From JAGLYP01 sp034659435 (GTDB lineage: Bacteria; Patescibacteriota; Patescibacteriia; Patescibacteriales; UBA12075): 13,179 nucleotides of DNA. This document shows positions 7,415 to 13,012 of the stretch, one piece after another. The notes beneath the pieces were generated by a model, which worked only from the letters and a program-made list of their open reading frames with translations, had not been told where the DNA came from and made no database searches. The first letter of the stretch is position 1, and every line of letters begins with the position of its first letter. Position numbers and translations under genes: made by a program. Location of the stretch: the NCBI GenBank assembly GCA_034659435.1, contig JAYEHJ010000061.1:1-13179 (forward strand), given 5' to 3'.

Positions 7415-7524
7415 CTCGGATATCAGATATCAGATATCAGATTTCGGATATCAGATTTCAGATTATATTTAAATAATCCGAAATCTGATATCCGAAATCT
7501 GATATCCGAAATCCGAAATCCGAG
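7415..7524 (-). repeat. Heptamer-repeat hairpin insertion in 23S helix H25 (110 bp)
   Basis: Inserted between CUUACAAGGAAUCAGAG and GUGAUGGUGUGCCUAUUG, the tip of H25 (E. coli about 546), the other classical intervening-sequence site. Arms close with CTCGGAT/ATCCGAG and have seven units each. It is the cleanest of the set: most differences between arms become G-U pairs in the rRNA-sense strand. Confidence 0.92.
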
Positions 7525-7582
7525 CTCTGATTCCTTGTAAGTATATGGTTTCAGGTACTATTTCACCTCCCTTACCGGGATG

Positions 7583-7619
<37 letters not shown>

Positions 7620-8193
7620 ATCATAAGAAGTATTTAGTCTTGGAACATAGTCGTCCCAGATTCCCGCGGGATTTCACGAGGCCCGCGGTACTTAAGATAT
7701 GCCGCCGCGGAGTAATAATTCTTTTCGCGCTACAGGGCTTTCACCTTCTCTGGCAAAGCTTTCCAGCTTGCTTCGGCTAAAAATTATTTTTATATCTCCG
7801 CCTTATTCAATCTATGGAATAAACGCAGCTATCTTGCAACCCTCCATAAACATATGGGCATAGACCCTTCTACAATCGTCATCCCGAAAGAATCAAATTG
7901 CGCGGTTTATAAAGTTTAGACTGTTCCCCTTTCGCTCGCCACTACTTAGGGAATATTGCGCTTGCGCGCTTGTTTTCTTTTCCTCCGGCTACTAAGATGT
8001 TTCAATTCGCCGGGTAGTCCCCTCACTGTCCTATAAATTCAGACAGCGGGCGCCCCATCTTCAATAGGGCGGGTTTCCCCATTCGGAAATCCTCGGGTCA
8101 AAGGTTGCTTGCCACCTTACCGAGGCTTATCGCAGGCTGCTACGTCCTTCATCGTCTTCTTATGTCAAGGCATTCACCATATACTCTTAACGA

Positions 8194-8212
8194 GATTTTC
8201 CCACATTTTTGG
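8194..8212 (-). repeat. 23S processing stem, 5' side (pairs with 2895-2913)
   Basis: Exact reverse complement of 2895-2913 over 19 bases; spans the predicted mature 5' end of 23S rRNA. Confidence 0.85.
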
Positions 8213-8265
8213 TATGAATCAAGCGAAGCTTTTACGCCCGCCTATTCAAAAAAAATGTTAGAATC

Positions 8266-8369
8266 CGTTTGATAAAATCAAACGAAACCTTGCCTGAAAT
8301 TGCAAGTAGGCAAGGATTTTTGGTTTGTTTTGTTTGCTAGCTTACTAGCGCTCTTGCTAAAAAGCGCTA
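8266..8369 (-). other. Structured 23S leader: three hairpins upstream of the processing stem
   Basis: Three stems are visible: CGTTTGA/TCAAACG (8266-8284), CCTTGCCT/AGGCAAGG (8288-8315) and TAGCGCT/AGCGCTA (8346-8369). They lie in the transcribed leader of pre-23S rRNA. I found no convincing boxA and no tRNA here. The middle stem has a T-rich tract on its plus-strand side only, so it is not a terminator for the 23S transcript. Confidence 0.5.
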
Positions 8370-8372
8370 ATA

Positions 8373-8402
8373 AATATATTAAATTGTTAAAGTCCGCTTC
8401 AA
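8373..8402 (-). promoter_or_regulatory. Possible second promoter for 23S-5S
   Basis: TTGAAG, an 18-bp spacer and TATATT on the minus strand. It is weaker than the promoter at 8615-8642, but it lies downstream of the terminator-like hairpin at 8486-8508, so it could fire 23S directly. Confidence 0.3.
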
Positions 8403-8478
8403 CTTTTAACAGTTGACATTTAACAATTAACTTTTTTATAATTTGTTAATTGTTAAATGTTAATGGTTAATGGTTGTT
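8401..8478. repeat. Heptamer-based palindrome in the 23S leader
   Basis: A perfect 16-bp inverted repeat, ACATTTAACAATTAAC (8416-8431) and its complement (8445-8460), lies within longer period-7 tracts. The right side reads GTTAATT, GTTAAAT, GTTAATG, GTTAATG; the left side reads AACTTTT, AACAGTT, GACATTT, AACAATT. The build is the same as the hairpins inside 23S, with another core. Confidence 0.75.
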
Positions 8479-8485
8479 AAGGATT

Positions 8486-8508
8486 AAAAAAACCGCCTTA
8501 AAGCAGTT
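8486..8508 (-). terminator. Terminator-like hairpin inside the 23S leader (attenuator or end of a small RNA)
   Basis: Minus strand: AACTGC, loop TTTAA, GGCGGTT, then a run of T's (seven counting the stem end). It sits about 100-120 nt after the predicted start at about 8608 and about 290 nt before mature 23S. Readthrough would need antitermination, in which NusB (encoded upstream) takes part in other bacteria. Confidence 0.55.
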
Positions 8509-8559
8509 GAAAAAACTTAAAAAGATTTTATACTCAACCACTTGTTATTTTAATCTTAT

Positions 8560-8642
8560 AATATTTAGCCATACGTAATTTTTATTAATAAAAAACTACT
8601 AAAACACAGTTATTATTATACAGTAAAATTATTTTATGTCAA
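8560..8642 (-). promoter_or_regulatory. Consensus promoter upstream of 23S-5S, with a 12-codon leader ORF
   Basis: TTGACA (8637-8642), a 16-bp spacer and TATAAT (8615-8620) on the minus strand are a perfect sigma-70 match and the best promoter in the window. Start near 8608. The transcript opens with a 12-codon ORF (MAKYYKIKITSG, from ATG near 8573, stop TGA) and then meets the hairpin at 8486-8508. Most likely it is the rRNA promoter with an attenuated leader; alternatively it makes a separate RNA of about 120 nt. Confidence 0.7.
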
Positions 8643-8771
8643 GAATGAATCCGCTATAACCGATAATTTATAATAACCAAATAATTTAATTTAATATTAG
8701 CTGATTTTTAGTTTATTTTCTATTGCTTGCTTTATAAAAAATTTATTAATAAATTGCATAATTTTTAAAAC

Positions 8772-9824
8772 CTACTTAAAACTGAATTTATCCAGCAGTT
8801 CTGGATTATCCATTTGCGATTGGGCGATTTCTTTTGTGATTTGTTTTTCTTTGTATAATCTTTGCAAGTCATGATCCATGCTTACCATGCCTTCTTTGGA
8901 ATTTGTTTCAATTACGGTTTTTATCTGCGTAATTTTATTTTCCCGAATTAAATTGGCAACAGCCGGAATGTTAAGCAACAACTCGCGCGCCGCAATTCTT
9001 CCGCCGTCTATTTTAGGAAGCAGCCTTTGCGAAATCACGCTTGCCAAAACCATTGACAATTGCATACGCACTTGATTTTGCTGATGAGGCGGAAATATAT
9101 CAATAATGCGGTCAATGGTTTGAGAAGCGTTATAAGTATGCAACGTCGCCAAAACCAAATGCCCTGTTTCCGCCAAAGTAATTGTCGTGGCTATTGTTTC
9201 CAAATCGCGCATCTCGCCGACCATAATTACATTAGGGTCCTGCCTTAAAGCGTGTTTTAAGCCTTCGGCAAAAGACAGCATATCAGAACCTAATTGTCTT
9301 TGAATAATAATGCTTTTTTTGGATTCAAATATATATTCAATCGGATCTTCCAAGGTAATGATATTGCAAAACCGATTGGTATTAATATATTCAATCATTG
9401 AGGCCAAGGTAGTTGACTTACCGCATCCGGTCGGTCCAGTTAATAGAATTAAGCCTTGTTTTAAGTCTAATAAATTATAAATAACCTTTGGCATACCCAG
9501 CTCATCCAAGCTACTAATTTTACTATTAATAACTCTGGCAACCACTCCGATATTCCCTCTTTCAAAATGCAAATTAACGCGATAGCGATAATCATCTATC
9601 ACGTAGCTGATATCCAATTCTTTTGCTGCTAAAAATCTATCTTTTTTGTCATTATCAAGCATGGAATAAGCCAAAACTTCCATTTCTTTGGCGCTAATCG
9701 CTTCCTTATCCTCAATATAAATTAAATTGCCGTCTATCCTAAGGGCGGGTCGCAAGCCAACCACTAAATGCAAATCAGAAGCCTTTTTCTCAACCGCAAT
9801 CGTAAATAGTTCTTTTATTGTCAT
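8772..9824 (-). CDS. pilT: PilT-type twitching motility ATPase
   Basis: 350 residues, the usual PilT length. It has the N-terminal PAS-like domain (1-100, opening with ASDLHLVVGLRP), then the RecA-like ATPase domain: Walker A GPTGCGKST (130-138), Asp box ITLEDPIEY (156-164), Walker B IMVGEMRD (200-207) and His box GHLVLATLHTYNASQTIDR (221-239, H222 and H229). The C-terminal ARELLL and VANLIREN motifs match the conserved PilT region that links ATPase and output (AIRNLIRE in other members). PilT is a cytoplasmic hexamer that depolymerises type IV pili. It follows the toxin gene after 26 bp and may be cotranscribed. There is no Shine-Dalgarno sequence. No pilin or other pilus gene lies nearby. 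Confidence 0.93.
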   Translation of the reverse strand: MTIKELFTIAVEKKASDLHLVVGLRPALRIDGNLIYIEDKEAISAKEMEVLAYSMLDNDKKDRFLAAKELDISYVIDDYRYRVNLHFERGNIGVVARVINSKISSLDELGMPKVIYNLLDLKQGLILLTGPTGCGKSTTLASMIEYINTNRFCNIITLEDPIEYIFESKKSIIIQRQLGSDMLSFAEGLKHALRQDPNVIMVGEMRDLETIATTITLAETGHLVLATLHTYNASQTIDRIIDIFPPHQQNQVRMQLSMVLASVISQRLLPKIDGGRIAARELLLNIPAVANLIRENKITQIKTVIETNSKEGMVSMDHDLQRLYKEKQITKEIAQSQMDNPELLDKFSFK

Positions 9825-9850
9825 AAATTTTTAGTTAATATTATTTTCTA

Positions 9851-10111
9851 TTAAGGTTTTTTTAAAGTTTTATCATTATCGCCGACTCTTCTTAAAGTCA
9901 AACGATTCCCATCAATATAAAAAGTAAAGCGGCAGGATTTTGAAACTCTGCCTTCAAATATGCCGATAAATCCTTTAATTTTTTTAGTTCCCAGAGAAGG
10001 ATGCCACGGATTAGCTAGCAAAAATTTTAATTGCTTGCCGATAATTTTTTGCAAATGCTGAGGCAGCTTATTATAATCTTTAATATAATTTTTGGAAAAT
10101 ATCAATTTCAT
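9851..10111 (-). CDS. RelE/ParE-superfamily toxin
   Basis: 86 residues with the RelE-fold pattern: N-terminal strand MKLIFSKNYIKDYNKLP, two helices (PQHLQKIIGKQLKFLLANP), a HPSLGTKKIKG turn, then IFEGRVSKSCRFTFYI and LTLRRVGDND. The basic residues R55, R61, R70, R74 and R75 sit where RelE-type ribosome-dependent mRNA interferases carry catalytic or RNA-binding side chains. The histidine of the usual RVGxHD ending is replaced by asparagine (RVGDND). It starts 9 bp after the antitoxin stop, the standard antitoxin-first order. The family is clear; whether it cleaves mRNA or acts like ParE is not. Confidence 0.82.
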   Translation of the reverse strand: MKLIFSKNYIKDYNKLPQHLQKIIGKQLKFLLANPWHPSLGTKKIKGFIGIFEGRVSKSCRFTFYIDGNRLTLRRVGDNDKTLKKP

Positions 10112-10120
10112 ATTTTATGA

Positions 10121-10411
10121 TTATTTTAAAGCGCGCAAACAATCATCAATGTTATCAAACGGACCTGCCACATTGCCATTCTTAATGCTCTCGTCTGCCT
10201 CTCTTTCTTTTTCTTGCCATTCTTTAGTCCAAAACCAAGATTGATCCGGATCTATGTCCACTAATTTTTTCGGCTTAAAAATAAAAGCGCCGTTTTTAAC
10301 TTTCGCCTCTAAATAATCGCCTTCCTTAAGTTTAAAAATATTTCTTAATTTTGAAGGCAAAGTAACCTGAAAATTTTTAGTTATTTTTATTAACTGCAAA
10401 TTATTTTCCAT
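10121..10411 (-). CDS. AbrB/MazE-type antitoxin of the RelE-like pair
   Basis: 96 residues. Residues 7-50 form a SpoVT-AbrB swapped-hairpin DNA-binding domain (ITKNFQVTLPSKLRNIFKLK, then EGDYLEAKVKNGAFIFKPKK). The tail from 54 to 96 is acidic and aromatic (DPDQSWFWTKEWQEKEREAD, ending IDDCLRALK), the expected toxin-binding part. An AbrB-type antitoxin paired with a RelE-like toxin differs from the textbook RelBE and MazEF pairings. Its start follows a strong promoter with overlapping palindromic half-sites, typical of autorepression by the antitoxin-toxin complex. Confidence 0.82.
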   Translation of the reverse strand: MENNLQLIKITKNFQVTLPSKLRNIFKLKEGDYLEAKVKNGAFIFKPKKLVDIDPDQSWFWTKEWQEKEREADESIKNGNVAGPFDNIDDCLRALK

Positions 10412-10417
10412 ATATTT

Positions 10418-10440
10418 TTACTAAATTAGTAATTTACTAA
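10418..10440. promoter_or_regulatory. Candidate operator of the toxin-antitoxin operon
   Basis: Three alternating 7-base half-sites, TTAGTAA, TTACTAA and TTAGTAA, are separated by single bases. They make two overlapping palindromes across the predicted transcription start (about 10438) and just ahead of the antitoxin ATG. The spacing suits binding of a multimeric AbrB-type repressor. Confidence 0.6.
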
Positions 10441-10444
10441 TTTT

Positions 10445-10473
10445 AGAATATACTAAATAAAATTATTTGTCAA
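10445..10473 (-). promoter_or_regulatory. Promoter of the toxin-antitoxin operon
   Basis: TTGACA (10468-10473), a 17-bp spacer and TATTCT (10445-10450) on the minus strand; predicted start near 10438, inside the operator. Confidence 0.6.
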
Positions 10474-10550
10474 CAATCGTTTGCTTTTGCAATTTATCCA
10501 TATACATTATAATAGCATATTTTCATATTTTAGTCAGTTCAATAAATATT

Positions 10551-10595
10551 TTTTAAAACAAAACCCCCGGAAATTTTTTAAAATTTCCGGGGTTT
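10551..10595 (-). terminator. Intrinsic terminator after rnc
   Basis: A stem of about 16 bp (10561-10577 with 10580-10595, CCCCGG core, one extra C on one side). On the minus strand it is followed by TTTTGTTTT. It separates the rpmF-nusB-rnc block from the toxin-antitoxin operon. The upper stem is A/T-rich and symmetrical, so it may also work weakly on the plus strand. Confidence 0.75.
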
Positions 10596-10608
10596 AATTT
10601 TAATATAT

Positions 10609-10643
10609 AATTCGTAATTCGTAATTGAAAATTGATAATTGAA
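10609..10643. repeat. Period-7 repeat (AATTNNN x5) after rnc
   Basis: Five exact 7-base steps: AATTCGT, AATTCGT, AATTGAA, AATTGAT, AATTGAA. The tract abuts the rnc stop codon. Confidence 0.85.
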
Positions 10644-11336
10644 CTACCATTTCTTCTTCTTAATTCCTTTCTCTGCCGCGTCAACTTGAGCTTCTTGCTT
10701 GGACGAACCTTTGCCTTTGCTTACAATTTTATCTCCCAGATACAAACCGACTTCAAAAATTTTGTCATGATCAGGTCCGCTTTCGCTTAATACTTTATAA
10801 TGCGGAGTGGCTTTATGAATTTCCTGGGCTTTTTCCTGAAATTTTGATTTTGGATCCATAAACAGCTGATTAGATAAAATATGCTCAAGTTTTGAAAGCA
10901 TATATTTTTTTACGAATTTCGTAGCCGCTCTTATGCCTTGATCCAGATAAATCGCGCCGATAACCGCTTCCACAGCGTTTGCCATAATATACTGGCGCGC
11001 CTTGGAATTTTTATCCTTTGATTCGCCTTTTGACAGATATAAAAATTTTTCCAGCTTAATTTCACTCGCGACCAAAGCCAGCATTTTTGAATTAACCAGA
11101 CTAGCCCGCCAATTAGTTAACTCGCCTTCCGGCGTATCCGGGAAATTTTTAAAAAGATGCTCCGTAACGATAATTTCCAATACCGCGTCGCCTAAAAATT
11201 CCAGACGTTCGTTATGCCCAAGCTCAAAATTTGAATGCTCGTTAATATAAGACCTGTGAACAACAGACTGCCTGAGATAATCAAGATTTTTAAATTTAAT
11301 CTTGATAATCTCCTCTAATTTAGAAAAATCTTTCAT
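10644..11336 (-). CDS. rnc: Ribonuclease III
   Basis: 230 residues. The catalytic domain carries the signature NERLEFLGDAVL (42-53), with E46 and D50 equal to E. coli E41 and D45, and ANAVEAVIGAIYLD (119-132) with E123 equal to E117. The fourth acidic position, D114 in E. coli, is asparagine here (N120). A double-stranded RNA-binding domain follows (about 160-228: DPKSKFQEKAQ, HYKVLSESGPDH, GKGSSKQEAQVDAA). RNase III cuts long RNA stems, including pre-23S processing stems and intervening sequences. The window's own 23S supplies one 19-bp closing stem and six long hairpins as probable substrates. It lies downstream of nusB after an octamer palindrome, and a terminator follows. There is no Shine-Dalgarno sequence. 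Confidence 0.95.
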   Translation of the reverse strand: MKDFSKLEEIIKIKFKNLDYLRQSVVHRSYINEHSNFELGHNERLEFLGDAVLEIIVTEHLFKNFPDTPEGELTNWRASLVNSKMLALVASEIKLEKFLYLSKGESKDKNSKARQYIMANAVEAVIGAIYLDQGIRAATKFVKKYMLSKLEHILSNQLFMDPKSKFQEKAQEIHKATPHYKVLSESGPDHDKIFEVGLYLGDKIVSKGKGSSKQEAQVDAAEKGIKKKKW

Positions 11337-11343
11337 AGTATTT

Positions 11344-11412
11344 TCATTGTTCTATTGTTACATTGCTATATTGTTTTCTTAACAATTTAACAATCAAACA
11401 ATCAAACAATAT
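11344..11412. repeat. Period-8 palindrome between nusB and rnc
   Basis: Left arm 11344-11375 is four 8-base units NNATTGTT (one is ATTGCT). Right arm 11381-11412 is four units AACAATNN. The arms are 32 bp each with a 5-nt loop, and the variable bases fall at the same place in each unit. The palindrome fills the nusB-rnc gap almost exactly, so the transcript has a hairpin immediately before rnc, a possible site for RNase III autoregulation (inference). Confidence 0.85.
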
Positions 11413-11418
11413 TAATTA

Positions 11419-11850
11419 TTATTCTTTTTTATTCTTGTTATCCACATCCTTATAAATAGCGCCTAAAACGCCGTTTATAAATTTGCCCGAAGCCTCCGAT
11501 CCAAAAGTTTTGGCGATTTCAATAGCCTCGTTAATCGCGACGCGAGAAGGAATATCATCATTAAAAAGCAATTCATAAACGCCGATTCTTAAAATATTCC
11601 TGTCAATAATCGTAATTTGCTCCAATGGCCATTCAGTAGCATATTTTGTAATATAAGCGTCAATTTCTTTTAAATGTTCAAATGTTCCTTTAATCGCTTT
11701 TTTTACAAAACCATGGTCGTTAAATTCAGGGGCAAAATTGGCAAACATCTCTTTGGTAATTTTATCAACATCAACGCTGTCTTTTTCGTTAAAATCCCAA
11801 AGAAAAAGCGTTTGCATAGCTATTGTTCTGGCTAGGTGGCGGTTAGACAT
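11419..11850 (-). CDS. nusB: Transcription antitermination protein NusB
   Basis: 143 residues, the family's normal length and all-helical layout. It starts with MSNRHLARTIAMQTLFLWDF, the RNA-binding N-terminal helix with basic residues at 4 and 8. It has the strongly conserved C-terminal half: WPLEQITIIDRNILRIGVYE (74-93), IPSRVAINEAIEIAKTFG (100-117) and SGKFINGVLGAI (121-132). NusB binds boxA RNA together with ribosomal protein S10 (NusE) and keeps polymerase moving through rRNA operons. It lies between rpmF and rnc, in a block concerned with ribosome production. There is no Shine-Dalgarno sequence before the ATG, and a short period-7 repeat sits immediately upstream. Confidence 0.96.
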   Translation of the reverse strand: MSNRHLARTIAMQTLFLWDFNEKDSVDVDKITKEMFANFAPEFNDHGFVKKAIKGTFEHLKEIDAYITKYATEWPLEQITIIDRNILRIGVYELLFNDDIPSRVAINEAIEIAKTFGSEASGKFINGVLGAIYKDVDNKNKKE

Positions 11851-11856
11851 GTTTTT

Positions 11857-11877
11857 AGAATTAGGAATTAAGAATTA
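11857..11877. repeat. Period-7 repeat (RGAATTA x3) between rpmF and nusB
   Basis: AGAATTA, GGAATTA, AGAATTA in exact 7-base steps, 6 bp upstream of the nusB ATG. The rest of the 137-bp gap is AT-rich with one 9-bp inverted repeat (AAATAATTT/AAATTATTT, near 11895-11915) and no further gene. Confidence 0.7.
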
Positions 11878-11987
11878 AGAGGCAAGGAATTCAAATAATT
11901 TAAAAATTATTTCAAAAATTAACTGGCTTTTAATAACCCAAACTCATAATAATCTCAAATCCAAATAAATAAAAAACAAAAAGCATG

Positions 11988-12185
11988 CTAGCTGCTCTTT
12001 GTCTTTTTTTCTTTTATTTTAATAACTTCTTTTCCTTTATAATACCCGCAAACAGCACATGCCTTGTGAGGTACAAGCGCGTTTTTGCATTCCGGACACT
12101 GAATTAAACTAACCTCTTTTAAGGCATGGTGGGAACGCCGTCTTCCGGCCGAACTTGAAGTTCTTCTCTTTTTTGGTACTGACAT
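11988..12185 (-). CDS. rpmF: 50S ribosomal protein bL32
   Basis: 65 residues. It opens with MSVPKKRRTSSSAGRRRSHH, the standard bL32 N-terminus that threads into the ribosome, and has a zinc ribbon CPEC (30-33) and CAVC (43-46), so this is the zinc-binding C+ form. Ends in a lysine-rich tail; stop TAG. It is the first gene after the promoter at 12285-12314, with a leader of about 93 nt containing a heptamer repeat. nusB and rnc follow on the same strand, so a ribosome-biogenesis operon is likely. bL32 genes are more often next to yceD or plsX/fabH; this company is different. Confidence 0.96.
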   Translation of the reverse strand: MSVPKKRRTSSSAGRRRSHHALKEVSLIQCPECKNALVPHKACAVCGYYKGKEVIKIKEKKTKSS

Positions 12186-12196
12186 ATTGTAATTTT

Positions 12197-12224
12197 TGAT
12201 TTAAGATTTATGATTTATGATTTT
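12197..12224. repeat. Period-7 repeat (NGATTTA x4) upstream of rpmF
   Basis: TGATTTA, AGATTTA, TGATTTA, TGATTTT in exact 7-base steps within the predicted rpmF leader. Confidence 0.8.
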
Positions 12225-12284
12225 TACGAAAATAACGCCCATCTTTATAAATCTCAAATTAATTATTTTTAATTTACTGGTTTT

Positions 12285-12314
12285 AGTATAGCCTGAATTT
12301 GTAGAAAAAGTCAA
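12285..12314 (-). promoter_or_regulatory. Promoter of rpmF-nusB-rnc
   Basis: TTGACT (12309-12314), an 18-bp spacer and TATACT (12285-12290) on the minus strand, each five of six to consensus. Predicted start near 12278. Confidence 0.6.
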
Positions 12315-12322
12315 ATAATCGC

Positions 12323-12375
12323 CTCATACAAGATGGACCCAAAACGACTTCCTGTTTCTCATGCAAGATGAGCCT
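12323..12375. repeat. Imperfect direct repeat in the gene-poor right region
   Basis: CTCATACAAGATGGACCC (12323-12340) and CTCATGCAAGATGAGCCT (12358-12375) match at 14 of 18 positions, 35 bp apart. Nearby, TAGGACA occurs twice (about 12418-12436). No gene is visible between 12,315 and 12,518. These may be remnants of an insertion sequence end, but no transposase is present to confirm it. Confidence 0.45.
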
Positions 12376-12518
12376 GAAATACGTAAATATTTGCTAATTT
12401 GATTCAACTTGTGTAATTAGGACACTGGTAGGACATTAGGATGTTAAAAATTTGAATTTTGCCTAAGCATAGGTTAAAATTAATATATATTTGGCAAATC
12501 AACCAGACTTGTTTTTAA

Positions 12519-12542
12519 CCGGTGGAGATGGCGGGAGTTGAA
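12519..12542 (-). other. tmRNA/tRNA 3'-end fragment, candidate attachment site
   Basis: The minus strand reads TTCAACTCCCGCCATCTCC and then ACC, matching the 3' end of E. coli tmRNA (T-loop to acceptor) at 21 of 22 positions. The match begins at the T-loop; the 5' strand of the T-stem (expected GCGGG) is absent, and no tmRNA body, tag reading frame or 5' half lies upstream. This is what a tyrosine-recombinase attachment copy at an ssrA or tRNA 3' end looks like. By orientation, the integrated DNA would lie to the right, beyond the window. A 26-base hairpin can also form here (TGGC/GCCA, GAGTT/AACTC). Confidence 0.5.
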
Positions 12543-12654
12543 AACTCTTTGCCACTTTAAATTCTGAGCGCAAAAAATTAGTAAAGTAAGCAAAATTTAC
12601 AAATATCAGTTAAAATACTCTAAATTTTGTTATCCTCCGCCAGTGTTCAGTAAT

Positions 12655-12692
12655 ACTCTATAATATACACGATTAGCCAGGTCAATGTCAAC
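12655..12692 (-). promoter_or_regulatory. Candidate promoter overlapped by a palindrome
   Basis: TTGACA, an 18-bp spacer and TATATT on the minus strand. The -35 lies inside the inverted repeat GCCAGGT/ACCTGGC (arms 7 bp, 8-nt centre), which could be an operator. The predicted transcript runs left through the tmRNA-like fragment; no gene is seen there. Confidence 0.35.
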
Positions 12693-12754
12693 CTGGCGTC
12701 AACCGAGCAAGCAATATTTCATATAAAAGACCGTTTGCAGCGAGCGGTTTTTTT
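12671..12754 (+). ncRNA. Candidate small RNA with two hairpins and an intrinsic terminator
   Basis: On the plus strand a TATAAT box (12659-12664) precedes an 84-nt segment with stem GCCAGGT/ACCTGGC and then a terminator hairpin at 12730-12748 ending in a T run. No good -35 exists. It overlaps, antisense, both the epimerase remnant and the minus-strand promoter, so it may be only fortuitous. Confidence 0.3.
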
Positions 12755-12810
12755 GTTAGACGAATTCCAATAAAGCCAGCGCCGCCGGTAATGATTATTT
12801 GTTTCTTCAT
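12688..12810 (-). pseudogene. N-terminal remnant of an NAD-dependent sugar epimerase/dehydratase
   Basis: ATG at 12810 opens with MKKQIIITGGAGFIGIRLT, the Rossmann GxxGxxG start of extended short-chain dehydrogenases such as GalE or RmlB (normally above 300 residues). After about residue 19 the resemblance to the family stops; the frame runs through sequence that contains a plus-strand terminator hairpin and ends at TGA after 40 codons. No continuation of the family is found in any frame to the left. This is a truncated, non-functional relic, probably left by a deletion or recombination event in the accessory patch. Confidence 0.65.
12730..12754 (+). terminator. Intrinsic terminator, plus strand
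   Basis: ACCGTT and AGCGGT pair around the loop TGCAGCG, followed by a run of T's (seven counting the stem end). No plus-strand protein gene ends here, which supports a small RNA ending at this site. Confidence 0.55.
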
Positions 12811-12848
12811 GATTTTTGTTTTTAATTCTTGTGTATTTTATATTAAAA

Positions 12849-12884
12849 AAAGAATGGTAATGTTGGCAGCTTACCATTCTTTTA
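12849..12884. terminator. Bidirectional terminator-like hairpin
   Basis: A perfect 12-bp stem AAAGAATGGTAA/TTACCATTCTTT with a 10-nt loop, with a T run on both strands. It lies upstream of the epimerase remnant, so it would end a minus-strand transcript coming from beyond the window. Confidence 0.6.
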
Positions 12885-12968
12885 TTGTATTTTCAATGTT
12901 TATATTATATCAATAGTCTTGACAACAAAAGGCTTATCATATCATCTTGCGTTGGACAAGACCTTTAC

Positions 12969-12998
12969 TTGCAAATCTTAGGAATTTTTTGTTATAAT
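12969..12998 (+). promoter_or_regulatory. Candidate plus-strand promoter near the right edge
   Basis: TTGCAA, an 18-bp spacer and an extended -10 TGTTATAAT. Predicted start near 13005, just before a 37-codon ORF. Confidence 0.4.
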
Positions 12999-13012
12999 AC
13001 AAATAAGAACAA

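Noticed and set aside
8288..8325. CCTTGCCT/AGGCAAGG hairpin as a plus-strand terminator
   Set aside because: A T-rich tract follows on the plus strand, but no plus-strand transcript or gene leads into it; it is better explained as leader structure of the 23S transcript.
8214..8610. 16S rRNA or tRNA genes in the 23S leader
   Set aside because: No tRNA-like cloverleaf and no 16S motif; the region is AT-rich with hairpins and promoters.
8560..12810. Recoded UGA (as glycine or tryptophan in some CPR lineages)
   Set aside because: The confident genes contain no in-frame TGA within conserved regions and use TGG for tryptophan. All of their visible stops are TAA or TAG, which is suggestive but does not show recoding.
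12519..12870. A complete tmRNA gene on the minus strand
   Set aside because: Only the 3' 22 bases fit. No tmRNA 5' half, tag frame or pseudoknots are visible, and an epimerase remnant occupies the expected body.
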